64,000 nt of DNA. Source: Demequina sp. NBRC 110053 (lineage in GTDB: Bacteria > Actinomycetota > Actinomycetes > Actinomycetales > Demequinaceae). Where the stretch lies: positions 1,043,265 to 1,107,264 of the forward strand of contig NZ_BBRJ01000002.1 of assembly GCF_002090095.1 (NCBI RefSeq). The letters run 5' to 3'. This document shows, one piece after another, positions 52,607-62,217 of the stretch. Positions within the stretch are counted from its first letter, which is position 1, and each line of letters opens with the position of its first letter. The notes beneath the pieces were generated by a model. That model was not told where the DNA came from. It did no database searches and worked only from the letters and a program-made list of their open reading frames with translations. Made by a program: the position numbers and the translations under genes.

Positions 52607-53308
52607 TCACGAGCCCTTGAGGCCCAGCGCGGTCCGCGGCGCCGCCTGATCTCCCGCGCGCGGCAGGATTCGCGGGCGCGCGGGGTCGGTGTTGTCGAGG
52701 ATGACGAGCGCGCGCTCACGCGGTCCCACCTCGGAGCGGTAGATCAGCTGGCCATCGAAGTACCGCCGCTGGATCGGGTCCTCGGGGTCTCGCACGAGTC
52801 CGTCGCGCTCGACCATGCGGTCGAACCGCACGGAGAAGGGCGCCTCGACCCAGATCACGGCGTCCCATCGGTCCGCGAGGCCCGGGTGCTGCATGAACAG
52901 CCCGTCGGCCAGCAGCGTCACGTCGTCGCCCACCGAGAACGACGGCACGTCCTCCACCAGCTCGTCGGAGTCGAGGTCGTGGTGGCGCAGTGTCACCGTC
53001 CGGTCGCCGCCAGGCCCGAGCGGGTCGAGCACCTTGGCGATGAAGGCCCCGTGGTCGAAGCTGTCCTCCCAGAAGCCGCGCGCGGAGGTGCGGCCCTGGC
53101 GGTACCGGTGCTCGGCGGGGTGATGGAAGTCATCCATGCTCGCCTCGACCACGTCGCGGCCGCGCTTGCGCAGCCACGCCGCGAGCTCGCGGCGCAGGAT
53201 GGTCTTTCCCGACGCGTCGGGGCCGTCGATCGCGACGAGCACGGGGCGGCCCTGTGGCTCAGGCAGTGCCTCGGCAACGGTGCCGATGACCTTCTCGCGA
53301 CGCGTCAT
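52607..53308 (-). CDS. uridine kinase-like P-loop kinase
   Basis: A 233-residue P-loop kinase related to uridine kinase and phosphoribulokinase: Walker A GPDASGKT (29-36), SMDDFHHPAEHRYRQG (the conserved DDF motif), FWEDSFDHGAF, and LLADGLFMQHPGL as Walker B region. It may phosphorylate a nucleoside or other hydroxyl compound. Only 3 bases separate it from the purQ stop, so it is the last gene of purS-purQ-kinase, a link to nucleotide metabolism. Confidence 0.87.
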   Translation of the reverse strand: MTRREKVIGTVAEALPEPQGRPVLVAIDGPDASGKTILRRELAAWLRKRGRDVVEASMDDFHHPAEHRYRQGRTSARGFWEDSFDHGAFIAKVLDPLGPGGDRTVTLRHHDLDSDELVEDVPSFSVGDDVTLLADGLFMQHPGLADRWDAVIWVEAPFSVRFDRMVERDGLVRDPEDPIQRRYFDGQLIYRSEVGPRERALVILDNTDPARPRILPRAGDQAAPRTALGLKGS

Positions 53309-53311
53309 GTC

Positions 53312-54013
53312 TCAGCCCGTGGCGACCAGCCTCGAGATCGCCGAGGTGAAGAAGCCCAGCCCATCGGTGCCGCGCCGGCCGTTGAGGATCGAGTCCGGAC
53401 CGAAGCCGGGCTCGACGGCGTGCTCGGGGTGCGGCATGAGGCCCACGACATTGCCCCGCTCGTTGGTCACGCCGGCGATGTCGCGGCGCGAGCCGTTCGG
53501 GTTGGATCCCACGTAGCGGAACGCGACGCGATCCTCGGCCTCGAGCGCGTCGAGGGTGCGCTCGTCGGCGACGTACTGGCCGTCCTGGTTCTTGAGCGGG
53601 ATGGTGATCTCCTGGCCCTGCTCGAAGTCGGAGCTCCACGCAGTGTCCGCGTTCTCGACACGCAGGACCTGGTCGCGGCAGATGAAGTGGAGATGCTCGT
53701 TCTTGATCATCGACCCCGGCAGCAGGTGCACCTCCGTGAGGACCTGAAAGCCGTTGCAGATGCCGAGCACGGGCATGCCGCCGCGCGCGGCGTCGACAAC
53801 GCGCTCCATGATGGGCGCGAAGCGGCTGATGGCACCCGCGCGAAGGTAGTCGCCGTAGGAGAACCCGCCGGGTAGGACGACGGCGTCGACGTCCTGCAGC
53901 GACTCGTCCGCGTGGAAGAGGTTGACGGCCTCGCCGCCGGCCAGGCGCACGGCGCGTGCAGCGTCGCGATCGTCGAGCGAGCCGGGGAAGGTGACGACCC
54001 CGATGCGCGCCAT
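53312..54013 (-). CDS. purQ: phosphoribosylformylglycinamidine synthase, glutaminase subunit
   Basis: Class I glutamine amidotransferase supplying ammonia to PurL. The 233-residue protein has Cys86 in [12 protein letters not shown] and the His-Glu pair in MPHPEHA, plus [14 protein letters not shown]. Start ATG 54013 overlaps the purS stop by one base. Its partner PurL is encoded 30 kb away. Confidence 0.97.
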   Translation of the reverse strand: MARIGVVTFPGSLDDRDAARAVRLAGGEAVNLFHADESLQDVDAVVLPGGFSYGDYLRAGAISRFAPIMERVVDAARGGMPVLGICNGFQVLTEVHLLPGSMIKNEHLHFICRDQVLRVENADTAWSSDFEQGQEITIPLKNQDGQYVADERTLDALEAEDRVAFRYVGSNPNGSRRDIAGVTNERGNVVGLMPHPEHAVEPGFGPDSILNGRRGTDGLGFFTSAISRLVATG

Positions 54014-54261
54014 CAGTCGGCCACCTCGACGGCGACGACGTCCTCGATCACGGGGTTCGACAGCATGGTCTCGGCGGCCTCGCGAGCCTTGCCGAGCATC
54101 TCCTCGGTCACGTCACCGTCGACGGTGAGCTCGAAGCGCTTGCCCTGGCGAACCGCGGCGAAGCCCTCGTATCCCAAACGCGGCAGGGCGTTGCCGACGG
54201 CCTTGCCCTGCGGGTCGAGGATCTCGGGCTTGGGCATCACGTGAACGACGATCGTGGGCAT
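54013..54261 (-). CDS. purS: phosphoribosylformylglycinamidine synthase subunit PurS
   Basis: The 82-residue bridging subunit that holds PurL and PurQ together: [57 protein letters not shown] at 54268-54273 is 6 bases before the ATG, making it the leaderless first gene of purS-purQ-kinase. Confidence 0.96.
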   Translation of the reverse strand: MPTIVVHVMPKPEILDPQGKAVGNALPRLGYEGFAAVRQGKRFELTVDGDVTEEMLGKAREAAETMLSNPVIEDVVAVEVAD

Positions 54262-54302
54262 GGTGCGAGTCTACCGGGAGCGCGCCAGCGCGCGGGCGTC
54301 CG

Positions 54303-54779
54303 TCAGCACACCCAGGCGTACTCGATCTCCGTGGTCGTGAGCCATGTCGCGAGCTCGCCGTTGTCCGAGGACCAGTGCGCGAAGCCGTTGGCGTACACGA
54401 CCAGCGTGCCGGTGTCGTCGCCGGGCTCAGGGGCGACCACCGTGCGCAGGTGAGAAGGACGCAGCGCCGATGCGCGGGCGAAGCCAAGGTTCGCGTCACC
54501 AGGAATGGCGGAGAGTGCGACACCGCTCGCCTCGCTCTGGGGAAAGTCCCAGGTGTTGGCGGGCGTGAACGGGTAGTAGGTCGTGTCGCCAGCGATCAGC
54601 GTCTCGTTACCGCACGCCGGGTAGTACTCGACGCCCGCGACGGTGTGCACCACCTCGCCGGGTGTTCCGAGGTCGAGCTCCTCGTCCCAGTCGATCGGAC
54701 CGGCCGGACCGTTCCCAGCCGCCGCGCACCCGGCGAGCACCACTCCACTCAACGCCACAGCGACACCCAGCGCGCGCAT
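54303..54779 (-). CDS. hypothetical lipoprotein
   Basis: A 158-residue protein with a signal peptide ending VVLAGC (lipid Cys18) and a short Gly/Ala tether. The mature part (VVHTVAGVEYYPACGNETLIAGDTTYYPFTPANTWDFP) resembles no family I know. Cysteines near residue 56 and at the C-terminus could form a disulfide. It lies 41 bases upstream of purS but has no overlap. The octamer with GCGCGGGC extension lies in its coding sequence at 54466. Confidence 0.75.
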   Translation of the reverse strand: MRALGVAVALSGVVLAGCAAAGNGPAGPIDWDEELDLGTPGEVVHTVAGVEYYPACGNETLIAGDTTYYPFTPANTWDFPQSEASGVALSAIPGDANLGFARASALRPSHLRTVVAPEPGDDTGTLVVYANGFAHWSSDNGELATWLTTTEIEYAWVC

Positions 54780-54857
54780 CGTCCCTCTCCCTTCCCGGGC
54801 GACGTCGAGCGCCGCCGCAGGGAGGACGGACGAGCCGCGCCGAGCGTTGGGTGCCGA

Positions 54858-55304
54858 CTAGGCGGATGCCCCCTGGACGGAACCGGTGAGCTCCTCGCCC
54901 TCCTCGCCGACGACGAAGCACGCGACCTGACGGTCACCTGCATCCCAGGTCTCCGGCGAGGGGTACGTCACGCTGTAGTAGTACCGGGACTCGTCATATG
55001 GCACACCGACGTATGCCTCGAAGCTGTCGTAGCAGACGGCGTCCGCCTGAGTGTCGATGTCCGCGGGGTACGACTCGTCGGTGAGCTCGTGCGTGGAGTA
55101 GACCTCCCCATGGTGAGGCTGCGCGCAGTCGACCGTGTCCAGCGCGCCGACCTCGCCCTCGCCCTCCTGCGCGACGGTCGGCTCGATCACGCACTCGCCC
55201 ACGGAGACCTGCAGCTCCTCGACGTTCACGGCCCCGAGTCCCAGCATGGAGCAGCCGGACAGCGCGAGCACTGATGCCGCAGTGGCCGTGATGAGCGTCC
55301 TCAT
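54858..55304 (-). CDS. septum-formation-domain-like lipoprotein
   Basis: A 148-residue protein with lipobox ALSGC (Cys18). The mature part ECVIEPTVAQEGEGEVGALDTVDCAQPHHGEVYSTHELTDESYP has the Cys...Cys..PH.GEVY pattern of the actinobacterial septum-formation domain, and its C-terminal half repeats an acidic DAVCYDSFEAYVG motif. Extracytoplasmic, function in division unproven. Same strand as the preceding lipoprotein gene. Confidence 0.78.
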   Translation of the reverse strand: MRTLITATAASVLALSGCSMLGLGAVNVEELQVSVGECVIEPTVAQEGEGEVGALDTVDCAQPHHGEVYSTHELTDESYPADIDTQADAVCYDSFEAYVGVPYDESRYYYSVTYPSPETWDAGDRQVACFVVGEEGEELTGSVQGASA

Positions 55305-55421
55305 GGATGTTCCCCCTCGTCTTCGCCGGAGTCGGCGGGATCAAGATAGCAGTCGCGGGCCGCGTCAGACGCCATCCTCATCGGCCTTTCATCGGGGGTG
55401 CGGGCGGCTACGCTGGCGGCC

Positions 55422-56138
55422 ATGAGCGCATGGGTTCAGGCCGCCTCGACGCCGGACATCGTCGACTCGGCGCTCGGGACCCTGCGAACCGCGCTCGAAT
55501 ACATCGGCACGGTCGCCTTCGCGATCTCGGGGGCCGTGGCGGCCGGCCGCAAGCGCATGGACGTGGTCGGAGCGATCGTGCTCGCCTGCATCGTCGCCGT
55601 CGGCGGCGGAACCCTGCGCGACGTGCTCCTCGACGAGCCCGTGTTCTGGATGGTCAGCCCATCCTTCCTGCTCGTCGCCGCGGCGGTAGGGCTGATCGTG
55701 GCGCTGCTCGCGCGGTGGCATCCGCCGGACCGCCTCGACCGCTACCGGATCGTGCAGCTGTCGGACGCGGCCGGGCTCGCGGTCTTCGTGGTGGTCGGCA
55801 CGGGCATCGCGCTGGACTCCGGCGCCTCCGCGATCACCGCCGCCGTCATGGGCGTCATCACCGGCGTGGGCGGCGGCGTGGTGCGCGACATGCTCGCCAA
55901 TGACGTGCCGGACGTCTTCCGCAACGGCCAGTTCTATGCCACCGCAGCGCTCGCCGGGGCGGCGTCGTACGCGCTGCTGCTCTGGCTCGACGTCCCTCGC
56001 CATGTCGTGTTCTGGGTGCCGATCGTCGTGGTGCTCGCGGTGCGCATCGGCTCCCTGCGCTTCGGGTGGGGCGTGCCGACCATCGGCGGGAAGCCGGTGG
56101 ATCTCACTGCGCACGACGAGCCGCGCGAGTCCGCCTAG
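55422..56138 (+). CDS. trimeric intracellular cation channel (UPF0126) family membrane protein
   Basis: A 238-residue protein with seven helices and two internal repeats, each with a glycine-rich turn and Arg-Asp: VGGGTLRDVLLDEP and VGGGVVRDMLANDVP. These are the pore signatures of bacterial TRIC-type channels, thought to pass monovalent cations. TACGCT at 55409-55414 lies 7 bases before the ATG. Its stop overlaps the convergent purC by four bases. Confidence 0.92.
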   Translation: MSAWVQAASTPDIVDSALGTLRTALEYIGTVAFAISGAVAAGRKRMDVVGAIVLACIVAVGGGTLRDVLLDEPVFWMVSPSFLLVAAAVGLIVALLARWHPPDRLDRYRIVQLSDAAGLAVFVVVGTGIALDSGASAITAAVMGVITGVGGGVVRDMLANDVPDVFRNGQFYATAALAGAASYALLLWLDVPRHVVFWVPIVVVLAVRIGSLRFGWGVPTIGGKPVDLTAHDEPRESA

Positions 56139-57031
56139 TTCTTCGCGAGCCTGTCGTACGCCTCGAGGTAGCGCTGGCGGGTGCGCTCGACCACGTCCGC
56201 GGGCAGCGCCGGCGGCGGCGTGTCCGACGCCTTGTCCCAGCCGCTCTCGGCACTCGTGAGCCAGTCGCGCACGAACTGCTTGTCGAAGCTGGGCTGCGCG
56301 CGCCCCGGTTCCCACGTGTCCGCTGGCCAGAACCGGCTCGAGTCCGGCGTCAGCACCTCGTCGGCGAGGACGATGCGCCCCTCGCCATCTCGGCCGAACT
56401 CGAGCTTGGTGTCGGCCAGGATGATGCCCTTGTCGGCGGCGATGTCCCGAGCGCGCTCGTAGACGGCGAGGGTGAGGTCGCGCAGCGCGGCCGCGTCCTC
56501 CTCGCCGATCTCCGCGACCACCTTCTCGAAGCTCACGTTCTCGTCGTGCAGGCCCACCTCCGCCTTGGTGGCAGGCGTGAAGATGGGAGTGGGCAGGCGC
56601 GAGCCGTCCGTGAGGCCAGGGGGCAGCTCGATGCCGCACACCGTCCCGAGCTCCCGGTACTCGACCAGGCCCGAGCCCGTGAGGTATCCCCGTGCTACGC
56701 ACTCCACGGGGAACATGTCGAGCCGCTGGCAGACCATCGCCCGGCCCTCCACCGCGACCGGCACCGGTGCCTCGACGGTGTGGTCGGGGACGATGTCCCG
56801 CAGCCGGTCGAACCACCAGAGGCTGAGAGCCGTGAGCACCCCTCCCTTGCCGGGGATCTCCGTGGGCAGCACCCAGTCGTAGGCGCTGATCCGGTCGGAC
56901 GCCACCACCAGCACCACGTCGCCCCGCGGGTGCGGGTCCACGGGCTCGTACAGGTCGCGGATCTTGCCCGAGTAGACGTGCCGCCATCCGTCCACCTCGG
57001 GCGCGGTGGGCTCGATCACGTGGCCGGGCAT
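56135..57031 (-). CDS. purC: phosphoribosylaminoimidazole-succinocarboxamide synthase
   Basis: Joins aspartate to CAIR with ATP. The 298-residue protein has the SAICAR synthase landmarks VYSGKIRDLYE, ASDRISAYDWVLP, PVECVARGYLTGSGLVEY and LADTKLEFGRD. Start ATG 57031 overlaps the purD stop by one base, so the operon is purD-purC. Confidence 0.97.
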   Translation of the reverse strand: MPGHVIEPTAPEVDGWRHVYSGKIRDLYEPVDPHPRGDVVLVVASDRISAYDWVLPTEIPGKGGVLTALSLWWFDRLRDIVPDHTVEAPVPVAVEGRAMVCQRLDMFPVECVARGYLTGSGLVEYRELGTVCGIELPPGLTDGSRLPTPIFTPATKAEVGLHDENVSFEKVVAEIGEEDAAALRDLTLAVYERARDIAADKGIILADTKLEFGRDGEGRIVLADEVLTPDSSRFWPADTWEPGRAQPSFDKQFVRDWLTSAESGWDKASDTPPPALPADVVERTRQRYLEAYDRLAKN

Positions 57032-58302
57032 CAGGAGTCGGCCTGGTCCGTCGCCGCCGCGAGGGCGATGTCGGTGCGGTGGTGGGAACCCGCGAGGCCG
57101 ATGCGCGACAGCGCCTCGTACGCCGTCGCCCGAGCATCGGCCAGGCTCGCGCCGCGCCCGATCACTGACAGCACCCGGCCGCCCGCGCTCACCAGCTCGA
57201 GCGCGTCGTTGGTCGCGGTCCCGGCGTGCAGCACGTGAGCACCGTCCACGGCCTCGGCCTCGTCGATGCCGGTGATCACATCGCCCGAGCGTGCGCTCTC
57301 CGGGTAGCCGTGGGAGGCGAGCACCACGGTGACCGCCGCGTCCTCACTCCATTCGAGCGGCGGGAGCTCAGCGAGCCTGCCCTGGGCCGCGGCGAGCAGC
57401 ACCTTGCCCAGGGGCGTCTTGAGGCGCGCCAGCACCGATTGCGTCTCCGGGTCGCCGAACCGAGCGTTGAACTCGACCACCCGCAGCCCCTTGGACGTGA
57501 GCGCGAGACCGCAGTACAGGACGCCCTGGAACGGGGTGCCGCGGCGAGCCATCTCGTCCACGGTGGGCTGCGCGACGGTCTGCACGACCTCCTCGACCAA
57601 GCCCGGCGGCGCCCAAGGCAGCGGGCTGTACGCACCCATGCCGCCGGTGTTGAGACCCTGGTCTCCGTCGAACGCGCGTTTGAAGTCCTGGGCGGGCTGG
57701 AGCGGCACCACGGTCGCGCCGTCGCAGATGCAGAACAGCGACACCTCGGGGCCGTCGAGGTACTCCTCGATGACCACGGTGCCGCCGGCCGCGATGATCG
57801 CCTCGCCGTGCTCGGTCGCCTGCGTGAGGTCGTCGGTGACGACCACCCCCTTGCCCGCCGCGAGGCCGTCGTCCTTCACGACATACGGGGCGCCGAACTC
57901 GGCGAGCGCCGCGGCCAGCTCTGTGGGGGTGATGCACACTCGCGGCTCGGCGGTGGGCACCTCGGCCGCCGCCATGATCTCCTTGGCGAAGGCCTTCGAG
58001 CCCTCGAGCATCCCGGCCGCAGCGGTGGGGCCGAAGCACGCGATGCCCACCTCCCTGACCGCGTCCGCGACACCTGCGACCAGCGGCGCCTCCGGCCCGA
58101 CGACCACCAGGTCGGCTCGCACGTTCACCGCGAGGGAGGCGATCGCCACGCCGTCGTTCGGGTCCTGCGAGTGCAGCGTCGCCAGAGCGCCGATGCCAGG
58201 GTTGCCGGGGACGGCGTGGAGCTCGGTGACGCTCGGGTCGAGGTGGAGGGAGCGGGCGAGCGCGTGCTCGCGGGCCCCGGAGCCGACGATCAGTACCTTC
58301 AC
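57031..58302 (-). CDS. purD: phosphoribosylamine--glycine ligase
   Basis: Joins glycine to phosphoribosylamine, step 2 of purine synthesis. The 423-residue ATP-grasp enzyme has VGSGAREHALA, VVGPEAPLVAG, VVKDDGLAAGKGV, NTGGMGAYSP and EFNARFGDPETQ. I placed the start at GTG 58302, giving VKVLIVGSG; TAGACT at 58310-58315 lies 7 bases before it, so transcription probably begins at the GTG. The longer reading adds eight residues upstream of the -10 box. Confidence 0.96.
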   Translation of the reverse strand: MKVLIVGSGAREHALARSLHLDPSVTELHAVPGNPGIGALATLHSQDPNDGVAIASLAVNVRADLVVVGPEAPLVAGVADAVREVGIACFGPTAAAGMLEGSKAFAKEIMAAAEVPTAEPRVCITPTELAAALAEFGAPYVVKDDGLAAGKGVVVTDDLTQATEHGEAIIAAGGTVVIEEYLDGPEVSLFCICDGATVVPLQPAQDFKRAFDGDQGLNTGGMGAYSPLPWAPPGLVEEVVQTVAQPTVDEMARRGTPFQGVLYCGLALTSKGLRVVEFNARFGDPETQSVLARLKTPLGKVLLAAAQGRLAELPPLEWSEDAAVTVVLASHGYPESARSGDVITGIDEAEAVDGAHVLHAGTATNDALELVSAGGRVLSVIGRGASLADARATAYEALSRIGLAGSHHRTDIALAAATDQADS

Positions 58303-58328
58303 GGTGGCGAGTCTAGCGACGCGCAAGA

Positions 58329-58430
58329 TCAGCAGGATTCGCCGATGAAGGTCTCCTCAACGGTGAACCCCGTGGTGTGACCGGTCTCGGCGTCGACGCT
58401 GACCGGCCACACTCGCGTCGAGTCCGGGTG
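58329..58430 (-). pseudogene. possible 3' remnant of a lost gene
   Basis: On the minus strand an open frame reads VWPVSVDAETGHTTGFTVEETFIGESC then stop at 58329-58331. It looks like the end of a secreted protein, but an in-frame TGA lies only 34 codons upstream and there is no start region. It may be a decayed gene end between purD and the ArsR gene, or chance. Confidence 0.25.
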
Positions 58431-58552
58431 GACTCACCTTTCGGGCATTTCACTCTCGAGTGAAACGGCGAGAAGGGAGTGCCACCTCCACCCGCTGCGC
58501 GAGCCTGTGGACAACTCTCCACGAACGTTCTCGACCGCCACGGTCGACAGTC

Positions 58553-58867
58553 ATGGCGCCTCGACACGTCGACGACGGCCTGACGAGCTTGGCCGAGCTG
58601 GACAGGGTCATCCACGCGCTCGCGAACCCGACGCGACGCTACCTGCTCGAGCTGCTCAGGCACGACGGCGCGGAAGCCATGGACCTCAATGCGTCAACGC
58701 GCTGCGCGTGGAGCATCTCCCAGGCACGCGCGTCGCAGCACCTGAGCGTGCTGCGCGGCGCCGGCCTGGTGACGGTGACTCCGTTCGGAGCCACTCGCCA
58801 CTACCGGTTCCAGCCTGGCTCCGCCGATGTCGTAGCCATGTGGATCAGCACCCTCGGTAAGCCGTGA
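58553..58867 (+). CDS. ArsR-type winged-helix regulator
   Basis: A 104-residue DNA-binding protein: LAELDRVIHALANPTRRYLLELLRHDGAEAMDL then SISQARASQHLSVLRGAGLVTVTPFGATRHYRF. The insert NASTRCAWSISQ before the recognition helix is longer than usual and carries the sole Cys. ATG 58553 has neither a clear Shine-Dalgarno nor a good -10, so the start is less secure. It converges with purA 2 bases apart. Confidence 0.75.
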   Translation: MAPRHVDDGLTSLAELDRVIHALANPTRRYLLELLRHDGAEAMDLNASTRCAWSISQARASQHLSVLRGAGLVTVTPFGATRHYRFQPGSADVVAMWISTLGKP

Positions 58868-58868
58868 A

Positions 58869-60167
58869 CTACTCGCCGCGGGCGTGCAGCAGGTCGTGGT
58901 TGACGATGATCTCGTCGCGGCCGGGGCCGACCCCGATCGCGGACACCCGGCAGTTCGAGATCTTCTCGAGCGCGAGCACATAGTCCTGCGCGGTCTGAGG
59001 CAGGTCGGAGAACTCGCGAGCGCCCGAGATGTCCTCGGACCAGCCGGGCAGGTACTCGTACACCGGCGTCGCGGCGGCGAAGGCGGCCTGGTCCTGCGGC
59101 AGCTCCTCGTGACGCACGCCGTCCACCTCGTAGGCGACGCACACCGGAATCTCCTCGAGCCCCGTCAGCACGTCGAGCTTGGTGAGGACCAGGTCCGTGA
59201 GCCCGTTGACCCGAGCGGCATAGCGAGCGATGACCGCGTCGTACCAGCCGCATCGGCGCTGACGTCCCGTCGTGGTGCCGAACTCGTGTCCCACGCGCGC
59301 CAGGAACTCGCCATTCTCGTCGAACAGCTCGGTAGGCATGGGGCCCTCCCCCACGCGGGTCGTGTACGCCTTGACGATGCCGATCACGGAGTCGATCCGC
59401 GTGGGTCCCACGCCGGAGCCGGTCGAGGCGCCGCCCGCGGTGGCGGACGACGACGTCACGAACGGGTAGGTGCCGTGGTCCACGTCCAGCATGGTCGCCT
59501 GGCCCCCCTCGAACAGCACGGTCTCGCCGCGGTCGAGCGCCTGGTTGAGAACCAGCGACGTGTCGGTGACCATGGGCTCGAGGCGCTCGCGGTACTGCAG
59601 CAGCTCCTCGGCGACCTCGTCGACCGTGATGGCGCGGCGGTTGTAGACCTTCACCAGCAGGTGGTTCTTCTGCTCGAGGGCGCCCTCGATCTTGTCGCGC
59701 AGCAGCTGCTCGTCGAACAGGTCGCCCATGCGGATGCCGAGGCGGTTGATCTTGTCCGCGTACGCGGGTCCGATGCCGCGGCCCGTGGTGCCGATCTTGC
59801 GCTTGCCCAGGAAGCGCTCGGTGACGTTGTCGAGGGTGCGTGCGTACGGAGCGATCACGTGAGCCGCGTTCGAGATCAGCAGCTTGGACGGGTCGACACC
59901 ACGCTCGATGAGCGCGTCGATCTCGCTGAAGAGCACCGAGATGTCGACCACCACGCCGTTGCCGATCACCGGCACGACGTCCGGCGTGAGGATGCCGGAA
60001 GGCAGCAGGTGCAGCGCGAACTTCTGGTCGCCGATCACCACCGTGTGACCGGCGTTGTTGCCGCCGTTGAACTTCACCACATAGTCGACGCGGCTTCCCA
60101 GCACGTCGGTGGCCTTGCCCTTGCCCTCGTCGCCCCACTGGGCTCCGACGATCACCACTCCGGGCAT
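58869..60167 (-). CDS. purA: adenylosuccinate synthase
   Basis: First committed step from IMP to AMP, using GTP and aspartate. The 432-residue protein starts [21 protein letters not shown], with [26 protein letters not shown] and [20 protein letters not shown] further on. ATG 60167 has GGGAGTGGGCG upstream. Single gene, 190 bases downstream of fbaA with a terminator between. Confidence 0.97.
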   Translation of the reverse strand: MPGVVIVGAQWGDEGKGKATDVLGSRVDYVVKFNGGNNAGHTVVIGDQKFALHLLPSGILTPDVVPVIGNGVVVDISVLFSEIDALIERGVDPSKLLISNAAHVIAPYARTLDNVTERFLGKRKIGTTGRGIGPAYADKINRLGIRMGDLFDEQLLRDKIEGALEQKNHLLVKVYNRRAITVDEVAEELLQYRERLEPMVTDTSLVLNQALDRGETVLFEGGQATMLDVDHGTYPFVTSSSATAGGASTGSGVGPTRIDSVIGIVKAYTTRVGEGPMPTELFDENGEFLARVGHEFGTTTGRQRRCGWYDAVIARYAARVNGLTDLVLTKLDVLTGLEEIPVCVAYEVDGVRHEELPQDQAAFAAATPVYEYLPGWSEDISGAREFSDLPQTAQDYVLALEKISNCRVSAIGVGPGRDEIIVNHDLLHARGE

Positions 60168-60304
60168 CTCGCCCACTCCCCTCACCCCGGTCCTGGCCGG
60201 GGGCTTGGTGTCAGCGGGGCGTTCGCCCCGTCTTGTTATCGGCCGATGCGCCCGTCACCTGGACAGGCCATGCCCAGTCGAGCGGGCGCCGGCCCGTGCG
60301 TAGC

Positions 60305-60340
60305 GAAGCCCCGGGGCGTCTGGCGACTCCCCGGGGCTTC
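60305..60340 (-). terminator. terminator of the aldolase gene
   Basis: GAAGCCCCGGGG and CCCCGGGGCTTC form a perfect 12-bp stem with a 12-base loop, 18 bases beyond the aldolase stop. Confidence 0.85.
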
Positions 60341-60357
60341 CGCCTGACGCCGAAGCG

Positions 60358-61377
60358 TCAGATCTTCTTCCCAGCGGAGCCGAGCTGCTGGCAGGCCTCG
60401 ACCACGCGGGCAGCCATGCCCGCCTCGGCGAGCTTGCCCCAGGCGCGCGGGTCGTAGGACTTCTTGTCGCCCCACTCGCCGTCCACCTTGAGCACGCCGT
60501 CGTAGTTGCGCATCATGTGGTCCACCACGGGGCGCGTGTACGCGTACTGGGTGTCCGTGTCGATGTTCATCTTGATGACGCCGTGGCCGACCGCGGTGGC
60601 GATCTCCTCGGCCGTCGAGCCCGAGCCGCCGTGGAAGACCAGGTCGAACGGCTTGTCCTTGCCGAACTTCTCGGCGGCTGCCTTCTGGATGTCGCCCAGG
60701 ATCTCGGGACGCAGCTTCACCGCGCCAGGCTTGTACGCGCCGTGCACATTGCCGAAGGTCATCGCCGTCATGTAGCGACCCTTCTCGCCCAGGCCCAGCC
60801 TCTCGATTGTCGCGATGCCGTCCTCAGGGGTCGAGTAGAGCTTGTCGTTGATCTCGGCCGAGTGGCCATCCTCCTCGCCGCCCACGACGCCGATCTCGAT
60901 CTCGAGGATCGTGCGCGCCGCCTGCGAGAGCTCGAGGAGCTCCTCGGCGATGGCGAGGTTCTCGTCCATCGGCACGGTCGAGCCGTCCCACATGTGCGAG
61001 TTGAAGATGGGCGAGCCGCCGCCTGCGACCTTGTCCGCCTCGATCTTGAGCAGCGGCTTGAGCCAGTTGTCGAGGTACGTCTTGTGGCAGTGGTCGGTGT
61101 GCAGCGCGATGGTCACGCCGTACGAGTCGGCGACCTCGCGAGCGTAGGCCGCGAGCGCGAGCGAGCCGACGACCTGGTCCTTGATCGTGGAGCCGGAGGC
61201 GTACTGGCCGCCACCGACGGAGACCTGGATGATGCCGTCCGACTCGGCCTCCGCGAAGCCCTGGATGGCGGCGGTGACGGTCGAGGACGAGGTGATGTTG
61301 ATCGCGGGGAACGCGTAGCTGCCCGCCTTGGCGGCGTCCAGCATCGCGGAGTACGACTCAACGGTGGCGATGGCCAT
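60358..61377 (-). CDS. fbaA: class II fructose-bisphosphate aldolase
   Basis: Zinc-dependent cleavage of fructose-1,6-bisphosphate in glycolysis. The 339-residue protein shows AFPAINITSSSTVTAAIQGFAEAESDGIIQ, the zinc motif LHTDHCHK, ILEIEIGVVGGEEDG, FGNVHGAYKPG and FHGGSGS. AGGAG precedes ATG 61377 by 7 bases. Class II of the type found in actinobacteria. Confidence 0.96.
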   Translation of the reverse strand: MAIATVESYSAMLDAAKAGSYAFPAINITSSSTVTAAIQGFAEAESDGIIQVSVGGGQYASGSTIKDQVVGSLALAAYAREVADSYGVTIALHTDHCHKTYLDNWLKPLLKIEADKVAGGGSPIFNSHMWDGSTVPMDENLAIAEELLELSQAARTILEIEIGVVGGEEDGHSAEINDKLYSTPEDGIATIERLGLGEKGRYMTAMTFGNVHGAYKPGAVKLRPEILGDIQKAAAEKFGKDKPFDLVFHGGSGSTAEEIATAVGHGVIKMNIDTDTQYAYTRPVVDHMMRNYDGVLKVDGEWGDKKSYDPRAWGKLAEAGMAARVVEACQQLGSAGKKI

Positions 61378-61480
61378 ATGTGTCTCCTGGTCGTGAAGAG
61401 GGGAAGGGAACCGCCGTCCATTCTGTCAGATGTGGGGTGCGTCCGTCATTGCCCCTGCGCCTCGACCCACTCCAGGCTGG

Positions 61481-62140
61481 TCAGGCGGGCTCGGTGAGGA
61501 TCACCGAGGCCGCCGTCAGCCCGAGCGCCACGGGTGCGCCATCGAGCCGGACCTCGACGGTGCCCACCGCTGGGCGTCGCGCGACGAGCTCCACCTCGGC
61601 GCCGATTCCCACGCCGACGTCGACAAGGTGTCGCAGCAGCTCCGGGTCGTCATCGGAGACCCGGGCGATCCGCACCCGCTCGCCCTCGACGACCTGGTCA
61701 AGCGAGACCTGCGGGCTGTCGGGGAGGCTGCCGTCCGCTGCAGGGATCGGGTCGCCGTGAGGATCGTGAGTCGGCTCTCCGAGCCTGCTGGCCAGTCGCT
61801 CGACGAAGCCGTCGGAGACGGCGTGCTCGAGCACCTCCGCCTCGTCGTGGACCTCATCCCAGCCATAGCCCAGGTACTCGACCAGGAACGTCTCGATGAG
61901 TCGGTGCTTGCGCACGGTCGCCAGTGCGATCGCCCGGCCCTCGTCGGTGAGCGAGATCGAGCCGTACCTCACGTGAGTGACGAGCGACCGATCCGCCAGC
62001 TTGCGCACCAGCTCCGACACCGACGACGGCGACAGGCTCAGGCGTTGGGCGAGCACGCTGACCGTCACCGGCGCATCGGACCACTCGCCTGCGTTCCAGA
62101 TCGCCTTGAGGTAGTCCTCGATGGTCGTGTCAGTTGCCAA
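61481..62140 (-). CDS. DtxR/MntR-family metal-dependent regulator
   Basis: A 219-residue repressor. The N-terminal winged helix (TTIEDYLKAIWN, VSVLAQRLSLSPSSVSELVRKLADRSLV) is followed by the metal-binding dimerisation domain (ALATVRKHRLIETFLVEYLGYGWDEVHDEAEVLEHAVSDGFVERLASRLGEPTHDPHGDPIP) and a C-terminal SH3-like FeoA domain. Iron or manganese is the likely cofactor. The best start is TTG 62140 with GGGGAG upstream; no ATG or GTG fits. Target genes are not evident nearby. Confidence 0.88.
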   Translation of the reverse strand: MATDTTIEDYLKAIWNAGEWSDAPVTVSVLAQRLSLSPSSVSELVRKLADRSLVTHVRYGSISLTDEGRAIALATVRKHRLIETFLVEYLGYGWDEVHDEAEVLEHAVSDGFVERLASRLGEPTHDPHGDPIPAADGSLPDSPQVSLDQVVEGERVRIARVSDDDPELLRHLVDVGVGIGAEVELVARRPAVGTVEVRLDGAPVALGLTAASVILTEPA

Positions 62141-62217
62141 CGCCTGCTCCCCGCGGTGCCGTGCTCGACCTGAGCACAGGCCGCCTCCTACGCACGAGCA
62201 TAGTGACGGCGGGCGCG

